Shown: piece by piece, positions 1 through 7,870 of the stretch | Position numbering within the stretch: the first letter of the stretch is position 1 | Layout: each line of letters opens with the position of its first letter | Assembly: GCA_910576865.1 (NCBI GenBank) | Contig: CAJTKE010000014.1 | Location: 7,541-71,540, forward strand | From: an uncultured Oscillibacter sp. | GTDB lineage: Bacteria; Bacillota; Clostridia; Oscillospirales; Oscillospiraceae | Length of the DNA stretch: 64,000 nucleotides | Direction of reading: 5' to 3' | Notes under the pieces: model-generated | Told to the model about the DNA's origin: nothing | The model's database searches: none | Seen by the model: only the letters and a program-made list of their open reading frames with translations | Translations under genes and position numbers: made by a program

Positions 1-171
1 GGCGTGCTCTTTTTCATTGTCGGCGGTCTTGAGGAACAGGGCGGCAATCTGCTCGAAGCCCTCTTTCTTGGCCTTGGAGGCGAAATAGGTGTACTTGTTC
101 CGGGCCTGAGACTCCCCGGCGAAGGCGGCCTCCAGGTTTTTCTCGGTCTGTGTTCCGGCGTATTTGGACAT
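1..171 (-). CDS. Rubrerythrin, N-terminal part (runs off the window)
   Basis: The reverse strand from 171 down to 1 encodes 57 residues beginning MSKYAGTQTEKNLEAAFAGE and continuing with SQARNKYTYFASKAKKEGF and NEKEHA. This is the first helix pair of the rubrerythrin ferritin-like di-iron domain; the glutamate in the FAGESQARNKY stretch and the ExxH of NEKEH are family iron ligands. Rubrerythrins reduce hydrogen peroxide in the cytoplasm of anaerobes. The start is ATG at 171, with AGGAGGA a few bases upstream. The catalytic C-terminus, including any rubredoxin domain, lies outside the window, so full-length rubrerythrin and a shorter variant cannot be told apart. The gene lies downstream of tRNA-Arg on the same strand, separated by a terminator. 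Confidence 0.9.
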   Translation of the reverse strand, partial: MSKYAGTQTEKNLEAAFAGESQARNKYTYFASKAKKEGFEQIAALFLKTADNEKEHA

Positions 172-217
172 AGAAAATTCCTCCTTTTCAATTTGCAAAA
201 TGGGCAGGAAAAGTTAC

Positions 218-252
218 AAAAAAGCTCTAAAAACGGCGTTTTTAGAGCTTTT
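218..252 (-). terminator. Intrinsic terminator after tRNA-Arg
   Basis: Perfect 15-bp inverted repeat (AAAAGCTCTAAAAAC, 220-234, and its complement, 238-252) with a 3-nt loop. On the minus strand it is followed by a T-rich stretch. It begins right at the tRNA 3' CCA and separates the tRNA from rubrerythrin. Confidence 0.85.
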
Positions 253-328
253 GGTACGCCCGACTGGATTCGAACCAGCGGCCTTCAGAGTCGGAGTCTG
301 ACGCGCTATCCAACTGCGCCACGGGCGC
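252..328 (-). tRNA. tRNA-Arg (anticodon CCG), CCA encoded
   Basis: The reverse strand folds as a full 77-nt cloverleaf. The acceptor stem GCGCCCG pairs with CGGGCGT (one G-U), followed by discriminator A and an encoded CCA. The D-arm is GCGC...GCGC. The anticodon stem TCAGA/TCTGA encloses loop CTCCGAC, giving anticodon CCG, which reads CGG. The T-arm carries GGTTCGAATC. CGG is a frequent arginine codon in the neighbouring genes, consistent with a dedicated tRNA in a GC-rich genome. Confidence 0.95.
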
Positions 329-406
329 ATACCATCAAACAATATGAACTTCGCCCACAAGGGGGGGCTCGGACGCAGGAAGAGGTTTTCCCTCACGTCC
401 TTGGGT

Positions 407-435
407 AGTATAACAGAATTTTCCCGGCCTGTAAA
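407..435 (-). promoter_or_regulatory. Promoter of tRNA-Arg
   Basis: On the minus strand TTTACA (430-435) and TATACT (407-412) are separated by exactly 17 bp, about 80 bp before the tRNA 5' end. Confidence 0.7.
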
Positions 436-466
436 GCGTTTTATCAAAAAAATTTTCAAGAAAAGA

Positions 467-507
467 TTGTTAAAAAAATTGACAAGTTATCGATTTTGAG
501 CTAAACT
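467..507 (+). promoter_or_regulatory. rex promoter with overlapping Rex-type operator
   Basis: TTGTTAAAAAAATTGACAA (467-485) is an interrupted palindrome of TTGTTAA and TTGACAA half-sites. It resembles the TTGTTAA-N4-TTAACAA Rex box, though with a 5-bp spacer and one changed base. Its right half contains the -35 box TTGACA (479-484), which is followed 17 bp later by TAAACT (502-507). Binding here would block RNA polymerase, implying autorepression by Rex. Operator identity is inferred. Confidence 0.65.
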
Positions 508-531
508 ATATCTGTTATGACAGGATTCTGA

Positions 532-1176
532 TTGGGAGTGATGGTTTTGAAGAAGGAAAATGTCTCCGACGCCGTCATCCGGCGGCTGCCCCGCTACTAC
601 CGGCAATTGACTGAGCTCTGCGCCAAGGGCGTGGTGCGCATCTCCTCCCATTCCCTGGGCCAGGAGATGAACATCACGGCCTCCCAGATCCGCCAGGACC
701 TGAGCTGCTTCGGCGAGTTCGGACAGCAGGGCTACGGCTACAACGTGGAGGAGCTCCACACCGAGATCGGCCGCATCCTGGGCGTGGACAACGACCACCA
801 TCTGGTCATGATCGGCGTGGGCAACCTGGGCCACGCGCTTTTGCAGAACTTCCCCTTCGCGCAGACCGGATTCACGGTGGACGCCGCTTTTGACATCTCT
901 CCCGCCGTCACCGGTACCCGGGTCAACGGTGTGCCCATCTATCCCATGGATGAGGTGGACGGTTTCCTCCGCGCCCACAATGTGGACGTGGTGGTCCTGA
1001 CCATCCCCCAGTCCATCGCCCAGGAGACGGCGGACCGCCTGATCGCCCTGGGGGTCCGGGGCTTCTGGAACTTCACCAACGTGGAGCTGACCTGCGGCCA
1101 GCCGGACGTGAAGATCGAGAACATCCACTTCGCGGACAGCCTGCTGACCCTGAGCTACCGCATCGCCAACCGCTGA
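532..1176 (+). CDS. rex: Redox-sensing transcriptional repressor Rex
   Basis: A 214-residue protein of normal Rex length. An N-terminal winged helix (about 10-75, with ISSHSLGQEMNITASQIRQD as DNA-contact region) is followed by a Rossmann NAD(H)-binding domain with GVGNLG at 95-100, and a C-terminal domain-swapping helix. Rex senses the cytoplasmic NADH/NAD+ ratio and represses fermentation and anaerobic-energy genes when NADH is low. The start is probably TTG at 532, because AGGA lies 6 nt upstream (522-525). The in-frame ATG at 541 is 15 nt away from that site and has only GGGAG almost touching it. A Rex-like operator overlaps the promoter. The next gene follows after 26 nt with its own strong ribosome-binding site. 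Confidence 0.95.
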   Translation: MGVMVLKKENVSDAVIRRLPRYYRQLTELCAKGVVRISSHSLGQEMNITASQIRQDLSCFGEFGQQGYGYNVEELHTEIGRILGVDNDHHLVMIGVGNLGHALLQNFPFAQTGFTVDAAFDISPAVTGTRVNGVPIYPMDEVDGFLRAHNVDVVVLTIPQSIAQETADRLIALGVRGFWNFTNVELTCGQPDVKIENIHFADSLLTLSYRIANR

Positions 1177-1202
1177 CGCGGGCTGGAGAAGGAGGGCCTC
1201 TC

Positions 1203-2279
1203 ATGCGGAAAAAGATACTCATTCTCCTGCCGCTGTGCCTGCTGGCCGCTGCCGCTGTCTGGGCGTCCGCCGCCGGGGACGCCGGAGACCCGCTGGCCTC
1301 CCTGTCCTATCTCAACGGCGCTTTTACCAGCAAGGTGGACGCCGCCGTGGAAAGCCGCCTGAGCGCCGCAGGCACGCCTGTCCAGGGCGGGGGAGGGACC
1401 GTCTCCGCCGCCCCGGCCGCCTGGACGGAGGCCCGCCTGAAGCGTGACGATCTGCTCCAGGCCGTCACGGGGGATGGGATGCTGCTGCTGGCGGGGAGCG
1501 GGCAGGTGGTCTATTCCTCCGGGGCGGTGGTGGACGTGACCGACGGAACGGTGATTCCCAGCGGGGGGAGTCTGGCGCTCCGGCACCGCTATCTGGTGGC
1601 GGAGGACACCGCCGCCAGCTTTGTCATCACCAGCAAGACCGCCGTGGTGGACTGGCAGGGGGCTTCCACCTTCCACCTCTCCACCGCCACGGATTACAAC
1701 GCCATGGCCTCCGCCCTGAAGGCCATGCACCTTTTTCAGGGCAGCTACACCGGCTACGGGCAGGGCTTTGACCTGGAGATGGCCCCCACCCGGCTCCAGG
1801 CCCTCATCATGTTCATCCGGGTTCTGGGGGAGGAGAGCGAGGCCCTGGCCTGGAACGGTTTTTGTCCCTTTAACGATGTGCAGGCCGGGACCAACGGGGC
1901 CAGATACGTGGGTTACGCCTATGAAAAAGGCTACACCAACGGATACAGCGCCACGGAGTTCCGGCCCTCCAGCCCGGTGAACGCCCGGCAGTACACGGAG
2001 TTTGTCCTCCGGGCCCTGGGCTACAGCTCCGCCGCCAACACGGACCTCTCCGACGCCCTCTTCCGGGCCCGGAGCGCGGGCCTTTTGACGGAGGGGGAGG
2101 CGGCGATGCTCCAGCGGGACCCCTTCCTCCGGGCGGAGCTGGTGTATATCTCCTATTACGCGCTGGACGTTCCGGTTTCCGGCACGGGCCTGACCCTGGC
2201 CCAGAGGCTGATGGACAGGGGAGTCTTCACCCAGTTCGAGCGGGACGCCGCGCCAAGTGTTTTGAACTGGCGCCTGTAA
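1203..2279 (+). CDS. Exported SLH-domain protein
   Basis: A 358-residue protein. Residues 1-24 form a signal peptide (MRKK, then a long Leu/Ala core). The middle (about 60-165) is a beta-rich, unrecognised region. Residues about 170-340 carry S-layer-homology-like repeats: PTRLQALIMFIRVLGEE, then FNDVQAG...YVGYAYEKGYTNGYSATEFRPSSPVNARQYTEFVLRALGYS. SLH repeats bind secondary cell-wall polymer, so the protein should sit on the outside of the wall. The start ATG at 1203 has AAGGAGGG upstream, 26 nt after rex, so co-transcription with rex is likely. The function of the N-terminal half is unknown. The sequence is SLH-like rather than a textbook triple-SLH, so anchoring is inferred. Confidence 0.75.
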   Translation: MRKKILILLPLCLLAAAAVWASAAGDAGDPLASLSYLNGAFTSKVDAAVESRLSAAGTPVQGGGGTVSAAPAAWTEARLKRDDLLQAVTGDGMLLLAGSGQVVYSSGAVVDVTDGTVIPSGGSLALRHRYLVAEDTAASFVITSKTAVVDWQGASTFHLSTATDYNAMASALKAMHLFQGSYTGYGQGFDLEMAPTRLQALIMFIRVLGEESEALAWNGFCPFNDVQAGTNGARYVGYAYEKGYTNGYSATEFRPSSPVNARQYTEFVLRALGYSSAANTDLSDALFRARSAGLLTEGEAAMLQRDPFLRAELVYISYYALDVPVSGTGLTLAQRLMDRGVFTQFERDAAPSVLNWRL

Positions 2280-2352
2280 CCTCCCGCCGGGCGGGGCATA
2301 TGATGAACTGAGACCGCTCCGATTCGGTCTACATCTCTCAGGAGGTTTCATC

Positions 2353-2547
2353 ATGTGCAATAATGGCTTTGGCGGCGGAAACTGCTGCTGGATCATCATC
2401 CTGCTGATCATTGTCTGGTGCTGCTGCGGAAACAACAGCTGGGGCGGCGCCGGCTGCGGCTGCGGCTGCTCCTGCGGCTGCAACTGCGGCGGCTGCAACT
2501 GCGGCTGCAACAACAACTGCGGCTGCACCCCCGCTCCCTGCTGCTGA
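2353..2547 (+). CDS. 64-aa Cys/Gly-rich single-pass membrane peptide
   Basis: Small protein with AGGAGG 7 nt before ATG. Layout: a short Gly/Asn N-terminus, one hydrophobic segment (WIIILLIIVW, about 13-22), a CCC cluster at the membrane edge, then a tail of alternating Cys-Gly and Cys-Asn ending APCC. Nineteen of 64 residues are cysteine. I do not recognise a named family. The architecture (short head, one hydrophobic segment) recalls the tiny YjcZ-type proteins of Firmicutes, but the Cys tail differs. The tail could bind metal or cross-link through disulfides, and this is a guess. A strong terminator follows. The repeated GGCTGC codons make the DNA low-complexity, but a good start site and a clean transmembrane segment support a real gene. 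Confidence 0.7.
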   Translation: MCNNGFGGGNCCWIIILLIIVWCCCGNNSWGGAGCGCGCSCGCNCGGCNCGCNNNCGCTPAPCC

Positions 2548-2592
2548 GCGAGGGCTGTACCAGTACTTTTTTACCAATGACATCAAGAACAG

Positions 2593-2616
2593 CCCCGGGC
2601 CCAACAGGGCCCGGGG
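2593..2616 (+). terminator. Hairpin between convergent genes
   Basis: CCCCGGGCCC (2593-2602) and GGGCCCGGGG (2607-2616) form a perfect 10-bp GC stem with loop AACA. It is followed on the plus strand by ATTCTTTC, a weak T-tract. It ends the 64-aa peptide transcript and faces the end of the PAP2 gene. Confidence 0.7.
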
Positions 2617-2622
2617 ATTCTT

Positions 2623-3147
2623 TCAGTCTCTTCTGAGTCTTCTCAAAAGCGCCTCCGCCAGCTTTGCCCCGGCCCAGCCCACGGCGGCGCCCAGCAGGGC
2701 GCCGCCCAGGACGTCGGTGGGCCAGTGGACGTAGAGGTACAGCCGGGAGAAGGCCGTCACGACGGCCAGCGCCAGGGCCGGAAGCCACAGGGGGCTCCCG
2801 GCGGTCTTCAGGGCGAAGACCACGGCGAACGCCGCCGCCGTGTGCCCGGAGGGGAAGGAGGCGTCCCCCGGCGGAGGGACCAGCAGGGAGAGGTCCGGAC
2901 GGAAGGCGAAGGGCCGGACCCGGCCGATCAGAGGTTTCAAAAGCATGTTGCAGGAAACGAGGTCCAGCGTCAGGGCACAGGCGGCGGAGAGGCCGTATGT
3001 CCGCTGCCGCCGGAAGAGGAGCAGCACGGCGGCGAAGAGAATCCAGATTTCCCCGTGGTTGGACAGGCCGCTGACAAAGGGCATCAGCCCATCCAGAAAG
3101 CCGCAGCGGAGGTGAAGCTGGATCCAGTCCAGAAGCGCCAGCTCCAT
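2623..3147 (-). CDS. PAP2-family membrane phosphatase
   Basis: 174-residue integral membrane protein with the three PAP2/acid-phosphatase signature blocks: K71-x6-RP (KPLIGRVRP), PSGH at 99-102, and SR...H...D (SRLYLYVHWPTD, Ser134/Arg135, His141, Asp145). About five hydrophobic segments surround them. Family members dephosphorylate lipid pyrophosphates or phosphatidic acid at the outer membrane face. Undecaprenyl pyrophosphate is the commonest substrate in Firmicutes (BcrC/YodM type), but sequence alone does not fix the substrate. The ATG at 3147 sits two bases from the ilvD stop at 3149, so it is probably the last gene of the ilvD transcript. Confidence 0.88.
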   Translation of the reverse strand: MELALLDWIQLHLRCGFLDGLMPFVSGLSNHGEIWILFAAVLLLFRRQRTYGLSAACALTLDLVSCNMLLKPLIGRVRPFAFRPDLSLLVPPPGDASFPSGHTAAAFAVVFALKTAGSPLWLPALALAVVTAFSRLYLYVHWPTDVLGGALLGAAVGWAGAKLAEALLRRLRRD

Positions 3148-3148
3148 C

Positions 3149-4816
3149 TTATTCCAGCACCGCGCCCCGGGCGGCGCTGGTCACCAGCTTGGCGTACCGG
3201 GCGGCGTAGCCGGTCTTGATCTTGGGCTCCGGGCAGACCCATCTGGCCTTCCGATCCGCCAGCGTTATCTCATCCACCTCCAGGGAGATGGAGCACTTGG
3301 TGATGTCGATGGCGATGGTGTCCCCGTCCTCCACGAAGGCGATGGGGCCGCCCTGGGCCGCCTCGGGGCAGACGTGGCCGATGGAGGCGCCTCTGGTGGC
3401 GCCGGAGAAGCGGCCGTCGGTGATGAGGGCCACATCCTTGTCCAGGCCCATGCCCGCGATGGCGGAGGTGGGGTTCAGCATCTCCCGCATGCCTGGGCCG
3501 CCCTTGGGGCCCTCGTAGCGGATGACCACCACGTCCCCGGCCACGATTTTTCCGGCGTAGATGGCGGCGATGGCGTCCTCCTCGCTGTTGAAGACCCGGG
3601 CGGGGCCGGAGTGGACCATCATCTCCGGAGCCACGGCGGAGCGCTTCACCACACAACCCTCCGGAGCCAGATTGCCCTTCAGCACGGCGATGCCGCCGTC
3701 CTGGCTGTAGGGGCTCTCAATGGGGCGGATGAGCTCGGGGTTCCGGTTCTCCACACCCTCCAGGTTCTCGGCGACGGTCTTCCCGGTGCAGGTGAGGAGG
3801 GAGGTGTCCAGCAGGTTCTTTTTCGTCAGCTCCTTCATGACGGCGTAGACGCCGCCCGCGCCCTCCAGGTCCTCCATATAGGTGTCCCCGGCGGGGGCCA
3901 GATGGCAGAGGTTGGGGGTCCGGCTGGAAATCTCGTTGGACATGTCCAGGTCCAGCTCGATGCCGCACTCGTGGGCGATGGCGGGGAGGTGGAGCATGGT
4001 GTTCGTGGAGCAGCCCAGGGCCATGTCCACGGTCTCGGCGTTGTGGAAGGCGGCGGGGGTCATGATATCCCGGGGGCGGATGTTCTTCTCCACCAGCTCC
4101 ATGATCTTCATGCCCGTGTGCTTGGCCAGCCGCAGCCGGGCGGACCAGACGGCGGGGATGGTGCCGTTGCCCCGGAGGGCCATGCCGATGGCCTCCGTCA
4201 GGCAGTTCATGGAGTTGGCCGTGTACATGCCGGAGCAGGACCCGCAGGTGGGGCAGGCGTTGTTCTCATAGTCCTCCACCCCGGCCTCGTCCAGCTTCCC
4301 GGCGTAGTAAGAGCCCACGGCCTCAAACATGTGGCTGAGGCAGGTCCGCCGCCCGTCGTTCAGCCGCCCCGCCAGCATGGGACCGCCGGAGCAGAAAATG
4401 GCCGGAATATTCAGCCGGGCCGCGGCCATGAGGAGGCCGGGGACGTTCTTGTCGCAGTTGGGGATCATGACCAGCCCGTCGAACTGGTGGGCGATGGCCA
4501 TGGCCTCGGTGGAGTCGGCGATGAGGTCCCGGGTGATGAGGGAGTATTTCATGCCCACGTGTCCCATGGCGATGCCGTCGCACACGGCGATGGCGGGGAA
4601 CTCCACGGGGGTGCCTCCGGCGGCCCGGACACCGGCCTTGACGGCCTCGGCGATCTTGTCCAGGTTCATGTGCCCGGGGACGATCTCGTTATAGGAGCAG
4701 ACCACGCCGATCAGCGGGCGCTCCAGCTCCTCCCTGGTGTAGCCCAGGGCGTAAAAGAGGGACCGGTTGGGGGCCCGTTCGATGCCCTGGGTGACGTTGC
4801 GGCTGAAATCTTTCAT
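3149..4816 (-). CDS. ilvD: Dihydroxy-acid dehydratase
   Basis: 555 residues, standard length for IlvD/Edd family members. It converts 2,3-dihydroxy-isovalerate or -3-methylvalerate to the 2-keto acids of valine and isoleucine synthesis, using an Fe-S cluster and Mg2+. Cluster ligands are visible in CDKNVPGLLMA and NACPTCGSCSGMYTANSMNC. The C-terminal block GRFSGATRGASIGHVCPEAA matches the conserved IlvD end. Start ATG 4816 with TAGGAGG upstream. It has its own consensus promoter. No other ilv gene is nearby. No T-box or leader peptide fits in the short (about 65-nt) leader. Confidence 0.97.
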   Translation of the reverse strand: MKDFSRNVTQGIERAPNRSLFYALGYTREELERPLIGVVCSYNEIVPGHMNLDKIAEAVKAGVRAAGGTPVEFPAIAVCDGIAMGHVGMKYSLITRDLIADSTEAMAIAHQFDGLVMIPNCDKNVPGLLMAAARLNIPAIFCSGGPMLAGRLNDGRRTCLSHMFEAVGSYYAGKLDEAGVEDYENNACPTCGSCSGMYTANSMNCLTEAIGMALRGNGTIPAVWSARLRLAKHTGMKIMELVEKNIRPRDIMTPAAFHNAETVDMALGCSTNTMLHLPAIAHECGIELDLDMSNEISSRTPNLCHLAPAGDTYMEDLEGAGGVYAVMKELTKKNLLDTSLLTCTGKTVAENLEGVENRNPELIRPIESPYSQDGGIAVLKGNLAPEGCVVKRSAVAPEMMVHSGPARVFNSEEDAIAAIYAGKIVAGDVVVIRYEGPKGGPGMREMLNPTSAIAGMGLDKDVALITDGRFSGATRGASIGHVCPEAAQGGPIAFVEDGDTIAIDITKCSISLEVDEITLADRKARWVCPEPKIKTGYAARYAKLVTSAARGAVLE

Positions 4817-4880
4817 ATGCTGTTTGCCTCCTATGTGTCCGGGCGGAGCCCGGGAAAATCGGTTTCAGTACCGGATTTTA

Positions 4881-4909
4881 ATCATAATATAGAATCCCGC
4901 CGCTGTCAA
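4881..4909 (-). promoter_or_regulatory. Promoter of ilvD
   Basis: Minus strand: TTGACA (4904-4909), a 17-bp spacer, TATGAT (4881-4886). A near-perfect sigma-A promoter starting about 60 bp before ilvD. Confidence 0.85.
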
Positions 4910-4917
4910 GACGGGGA

Positions 4918-4948
4918 AACGCCCCGCCGGCTTTACCGGCGGGGCGTT
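4918..4948 (-). terminator. Terminator after galT
   Basis: AACGCCCCGCCGG (4918-4930) and its exact complement (4936-4948) form a 13-bp stem with loop CTTTA. On the minus strand it is followed by TTTCCCC, a short T-tract. It insulates galT from the ilvD promoter. Confidence 0.8.
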
Positions 4949-4957
4949 CTTGGGCGC

Positions 4958-6457
4958 TTAAATGGTGCGCAGGAACCGGAGGAAGGCCTCCTTGCCCTCT
5001 GCCGTCCGCTTGTAGACCCCGGCGTGCTCCAGCACCTGGGCGAAGACCAAGCCGGTCTCCTTCTCCACGATTTCCAGGGCGTTTTCCGACGTGAAGGTGT
5101 AGTTCGGGGCGAAGCCCTCCGCCCAGTCGGCGTGCTTGGCGGTCTTCTCGTCCGCCCGGAGGTCCGTTCCCTTGACCAGAGCCTCCGCCACAGCCGCCAG
5201 CTCCTCCTTCAGCCGGGCCGGGAGGACGGCGAGGCCCATGACCTCGATGAGGCCGATGTTCTCCTTCTTGATGTGGTGCAGCTCGTCGTGGGGGTGGTAC
5301 AGGCCCAGGGGGTACCGCTCCGTGGTCAGGTTGTTCCGGAGGACCAGGTCCAGCTCGTATTTCTCCCCCCGCCGCCGGGCGATGGGGGTGATGGTGTTGT
5401 GGGGGACCCCGTCGGTCTCGGCCAGGATGACCGCCGCCTCGTCGGTATAGGCCCGCCATTTGCCCAGAATTCTGTCCGCCAGGTCAATGAGCCGGTCCGG
5501 GTTTTCGGAGGAAATCCGGATGACGGACATGGGCCACTTGACGATGCCCGCCTCCATGTCCTCGTATCCGGGGAAGGTGACCGGAGTCTCCACCGGGGCC
5601 TTCTCCATGGCGAAGGTGTAGCGTCCGCCCTGGAAGTGGTCGTGGGCCAGGATGGAGCCGCCCACGATGGGCAGGTCCGCGTTGGAGCCCACGAAGTAGT
5701 GGGGGAACTGCCGGACGAAGTCCAGGAGCTTCCCAAAGCAGGCCCGGTCGATCTTCATGGGCGTATGAATCCGGTTGAAGCAGATGCAGTGCTCGTTATA
5801 GTACACGTAGGGGGAGTACTGCAAAAACCAGGGGGAGCCGTTGATGGTGATGGGCACCACCCGGTGGTTCTGCCGGGCGGGGTGGTTCACCCGGCCGGCG
5901 TAGCCCTCGTTCTCCGCGCAGAGCTGGCAGCGGGGATAATTGGAGGCGGGCAGGTCCCGGGCGGCGGCGATGGCCTTGGGGTCCTTCTCCGGCTTGGACA
6001 GATTGATGGTGATGTCCAGGTCCCCGTATTCCGTGGGGGCCTTCCACTGCACGTCCTTGGCAATCCGGTCCCGGCGGATGTAGTTGGTGTCCTGGCTGAA
6101 TTTATAGTACCAGTCCGTGGCGGTCTTGGGGCTGTGGTTCTCATAAAGCTGCCAAAACAGCATGTTTACCAGGGACGGCCAGGGCGTGAGGCGGCCCATG
6201 ATTTCCGTGTCGAGGAGGTCCCGGTAGACCACGGAGTTTTCTTTCAGCACGCCTCTATCGTGGGCGTCGTCCAGCAGCTCCTCCAGCACGGGGGCCAGTT
6301 CCACGGCGGCGGGGTCCCAAGTGCGCTCAGGTTCTGTGTAGCTGTCCAGCTTTAACACGTCCAGGATGGTATTGATAGCCCAGACGCGCTCACATGCGGA
6401 GATGAGATCGGCGTGTTCCGCGTAATCCGCCAGCTTGGATATGGCTTCATTGACCAT
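4958..6457 (-). CDS. galT: UDP-glucose--hexose-1-phosphate uridylyltransferase, class II
   Basis: 499 residues, typical for the Firmicute class II GalT, which is longer than the ~350-aa class I enzyme. It exchanges galactose-1-P with UDP-glucose in the Leloir pathway. The start MVNEAISKLADYAEHADLIS, the middle RVNHPARQNHRVVPITINGS and GGSILAHDHFQGG are family blocks; the His-x-His in AHDHFQGG lies in the conserved nucleotide-transferase region. ATG at 6457 is preceded by AGAGAGGAA. It lies 60 nt downstream of galK on the same strand and is probably co-transcribed. No epimerase (galE) or mutarotase is present here, so the last Leloir step must be encoded elsewhere. Confidence 0.95.
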   Translation of the reverse strand: MVNEAISKLADYAEHADLISACERVWAINTILDVLKLDSYTEPERTWDPAAVELAPVLEELLDDAHDRGVLKENSVVYRDLLDTEIMGRLTPWPSLVNMLFWQLYENHSPKTATDWYYKFSQDTNYIRRDRIAKDVQWKAPTEYGDLDITINLSKPEKDPKAIAAARDLPASNYPRCQLCAENEGYAGRVNHPARQNHRVVPITINGSPWFLQYSPYVYYNEHCICFNRIHTPMKIDRACFGKLLDFVRQFPHYFVGSNADLPIVGGSILAHDHFQGGRYTFAMEKAPVETPVTFPGYEDMEAGIVKWPMSVIRISSENPDRLIDLADRILGKWRAYTDEAAVILAETDGVPHNTITPIARRRGEKYELDLVLRNNLTTERYPLGLYHPHDELHHIKKENIGLIEVMGLAVLPARLKEELAAVAEALVKGTDLRADEKTAKHADWAEGFAPNYTFTSENALEIVEKETGLVFAQVLEHAGVYKRTAEGKEAFLRFLRTI

Positions 6458-6517
6458 AATATGTCGTTCCTCTCTTCTAAAGTCTTATGAAAAGCCTTTT
6501 ATAAAGTTGAGAATCCA

Positions 6518-7807
6518 TCAGGACACCACCACGCAGCCGCCCTGGGGCCGGACCCGAAGGACATGGCACATGCCGGGGCCCAGCAGGGCCTCCATGCGGT
6601 CCCGGAAGGTGTCCAGCTTCTCCAGGGGCACGAAGGCCTGGATGGTCCCGGCGAAGCCGCCGCCGTGGACCCGGATGGCCCCGGTACCCTCCAGCAGCTC
6701 CCGGCCGAAGGCCAGGGCCACGGGGATGGCCTGCTGCCGGGGGTCTGCCGTGGACCAGGTGTTCTGGAGGTGCAGGGAGGAGGACACGCCGGAGGCGTTC
6801 ACCAGGGCCAGGAAGCCCGGGAAGTCGCCCCGCTCCAGGGCGTCCGCCTCCTGGACGGCCCGGCGGTCGTCGTCGTAGAAGTGGAGGGCCCGGAGGACCG
6901 CCCGGTCACCGCACTCCCGCCGCAGGGCGGGGATGGCGGCCCGGAAGTCCGCCTCGGGGACCTCCCGGAGGAGTTGCCTGCTGAAGTGGACCGCCACGGA
7001 GCGCATCTCCCGGGTGATGTTGGAGTAGTCCTCCGTCAGGTGCTTGGCGCTGTGGTCCGAGCCGGTGTCCACGATGCACAGGGCGTGGCCGGATTGGGCG
7101 AAGTCATAGGAGATGGGCCGGACCACCGGGTCGGCGGGGTCGCCGAAGTCGATGGCCACCGCGCCGCCCACGGAGGAGCCCATCTGGTCCATCAGGCCGC
7201 TGAGCTTGCCGAAGTGGACGTTCTCGGCGTACTGGCCGATTTTCGCCAGCTCCACGGCGTCCAGCTTCCCTTCGCAGAAGAAGTGGTTGATGATGTTGCC
7301 CATGAGGATCTCATAGGCGGCGGAGGAGCTGAGGCCGGAGCCGGAGAGGACGTTGGACACGGCGCAGGCGTCGAAGCCGCCCACGGCATAGCCCCTCTGG
7401 GTGACGCCCGCCGCCACGCCCCGGACCAGAGCGGCGGAGCTGTTGGCTTCCTCGGGCCGGGGGCTCAGGTCACTGAGGTCCACCTCCAGGGTGGGGTAGC
7501 CCTCGGACTGGACCCGGATGACGTTCAGCCCGTTGGGGGCGGCGCAGGCCAGCATGTCCATGTCCACGCTGGCGCAGAGAACGTGGCCCCGCTGGTGATC
7601 CGTGTGGTTGCCCCCCAGCTCCGTGCGGCCGGGGCCGCTGAACAGGGCGGCGGCGCCCTTGGGGGAGAAGGCGTCCGCCAGGGCCTGGGTGACGTGGAGG
7701 GCCCTGGCCTTGGCCCGGACCAGCCCCTCGGCGGTGTAGACGGCGGAGAGGGGGGCGTCGCACTGCCCGCTCTCCAGGGTCTGGAGCAGCTGATTGCAGG
7801 AATACAT
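6518..7807 (-). CDS. galK: Galactokinase
   Basis: 429-residue GHMP-family kinase phosphorylating galactose at C1. The galactokinase signature GPGRTELGGNHTDHQRG is present near residue 58. The phosphate-binding loop VLSGSGLSSSAAYE lies mid-protein, and the C-terminal GHMP motif HGGGFAGTIQAF is intact. ATG at 7807 is chosen because AAAGGAGG lies just upstream; the open frame extends 20 codons further but without a ribosome-binding site. The promoter is at 7839-7867. It is the first gene of a galK-galT unit. Confidence 0.96.
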   Translation of the reverse strand: MYSCNQLLQTLESGQCDAPLSAVYTAEGLVRAKARALHVTQALADAFSPKGAAALFSGPGRTELGGNHTDHQRGHVLCASVDMDMLACAAPNGLNVIRVQSEGYPTLEVDLSDLSPRPEEANSSAALVRGVAAGVTQRGYAVGGFDACAVSNVLSGSGLSSSAAYEILMGNIINHFFCEGKLDAVELAKIGQYAENVHFGKLSGLMDQMGSSVGGAVAIDFGDPADPVVRPISYDFAQSGHALCIVDTGSDHSAKHLTEDYSNITREMRSVAVHFSRQLLREVPEADFRAAIPALRRECGDRAVLRALHFYDDDRRAVQEADALERGDFPGFLALVNASGVSSSLHLQNTWSTADPRQQAIPVALAFGRELLEGTGAIRVHGGGFAGTIQAFVPLEKLDTFRDRMEALLGPGMCHVLRVRPQGGCVVVS

Positions 7808-7838
7808 AAGGATCGGCCTCCTTTCTTTTTCCGTGTCC

Positions 7839-7867
7839 AGTATAGTGAATCCGGCGGAAAAATTCAA
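7839..7867 (-). promoter_or_regulatory. Promoter of galK-galT
   Basis: Minus strand TTGAAT (7862-7867), a 17-bp spacer, TATACT (7839-7844). It lies immediately after the dipeptidase stop codon at 7871. Confidence 0.75.
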
Positions 7868-7870
7868 TGC

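Noticed and set aside
2312..2332. AGACCG...CGGTCT hairpin as a terminator for the SLH gene
   Set aside because: Only 6 bp of stem and no T-run; too weak to call.
2440..2547. Possible CRISPR or tandem repeat
   Set aside because: Repetition is only codon-level Cys-Gly/Cys-Asn; there are no constant-length repeats with unique spacers.
2411..2734. Ala/Thr-rich frame over the Cys/Gly-rich peptide gene
   Set aside because: The frame translates GGCTGC-type repeats out of phase and runs through the terminator; the 64-aa frame has the ribosome-binding site and a membrane segment.
4817..4880. T-box or leader-peptide attenuator for ilvD
   Set aside because: The leader from promoter to start codon is too short for a T-box, and no Ile/Val/Leu-rich leader peptide is present.
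3374..6355. 993-codon plus-strand open frame antisense to ilvD and galT
   Set aside because: It is a mirror frame of high-GC genes: low-complexity Gly/Val/His/Ala composition, no ribosome-binding site, and it spans two genes with clear family motifs and the terminator between them.
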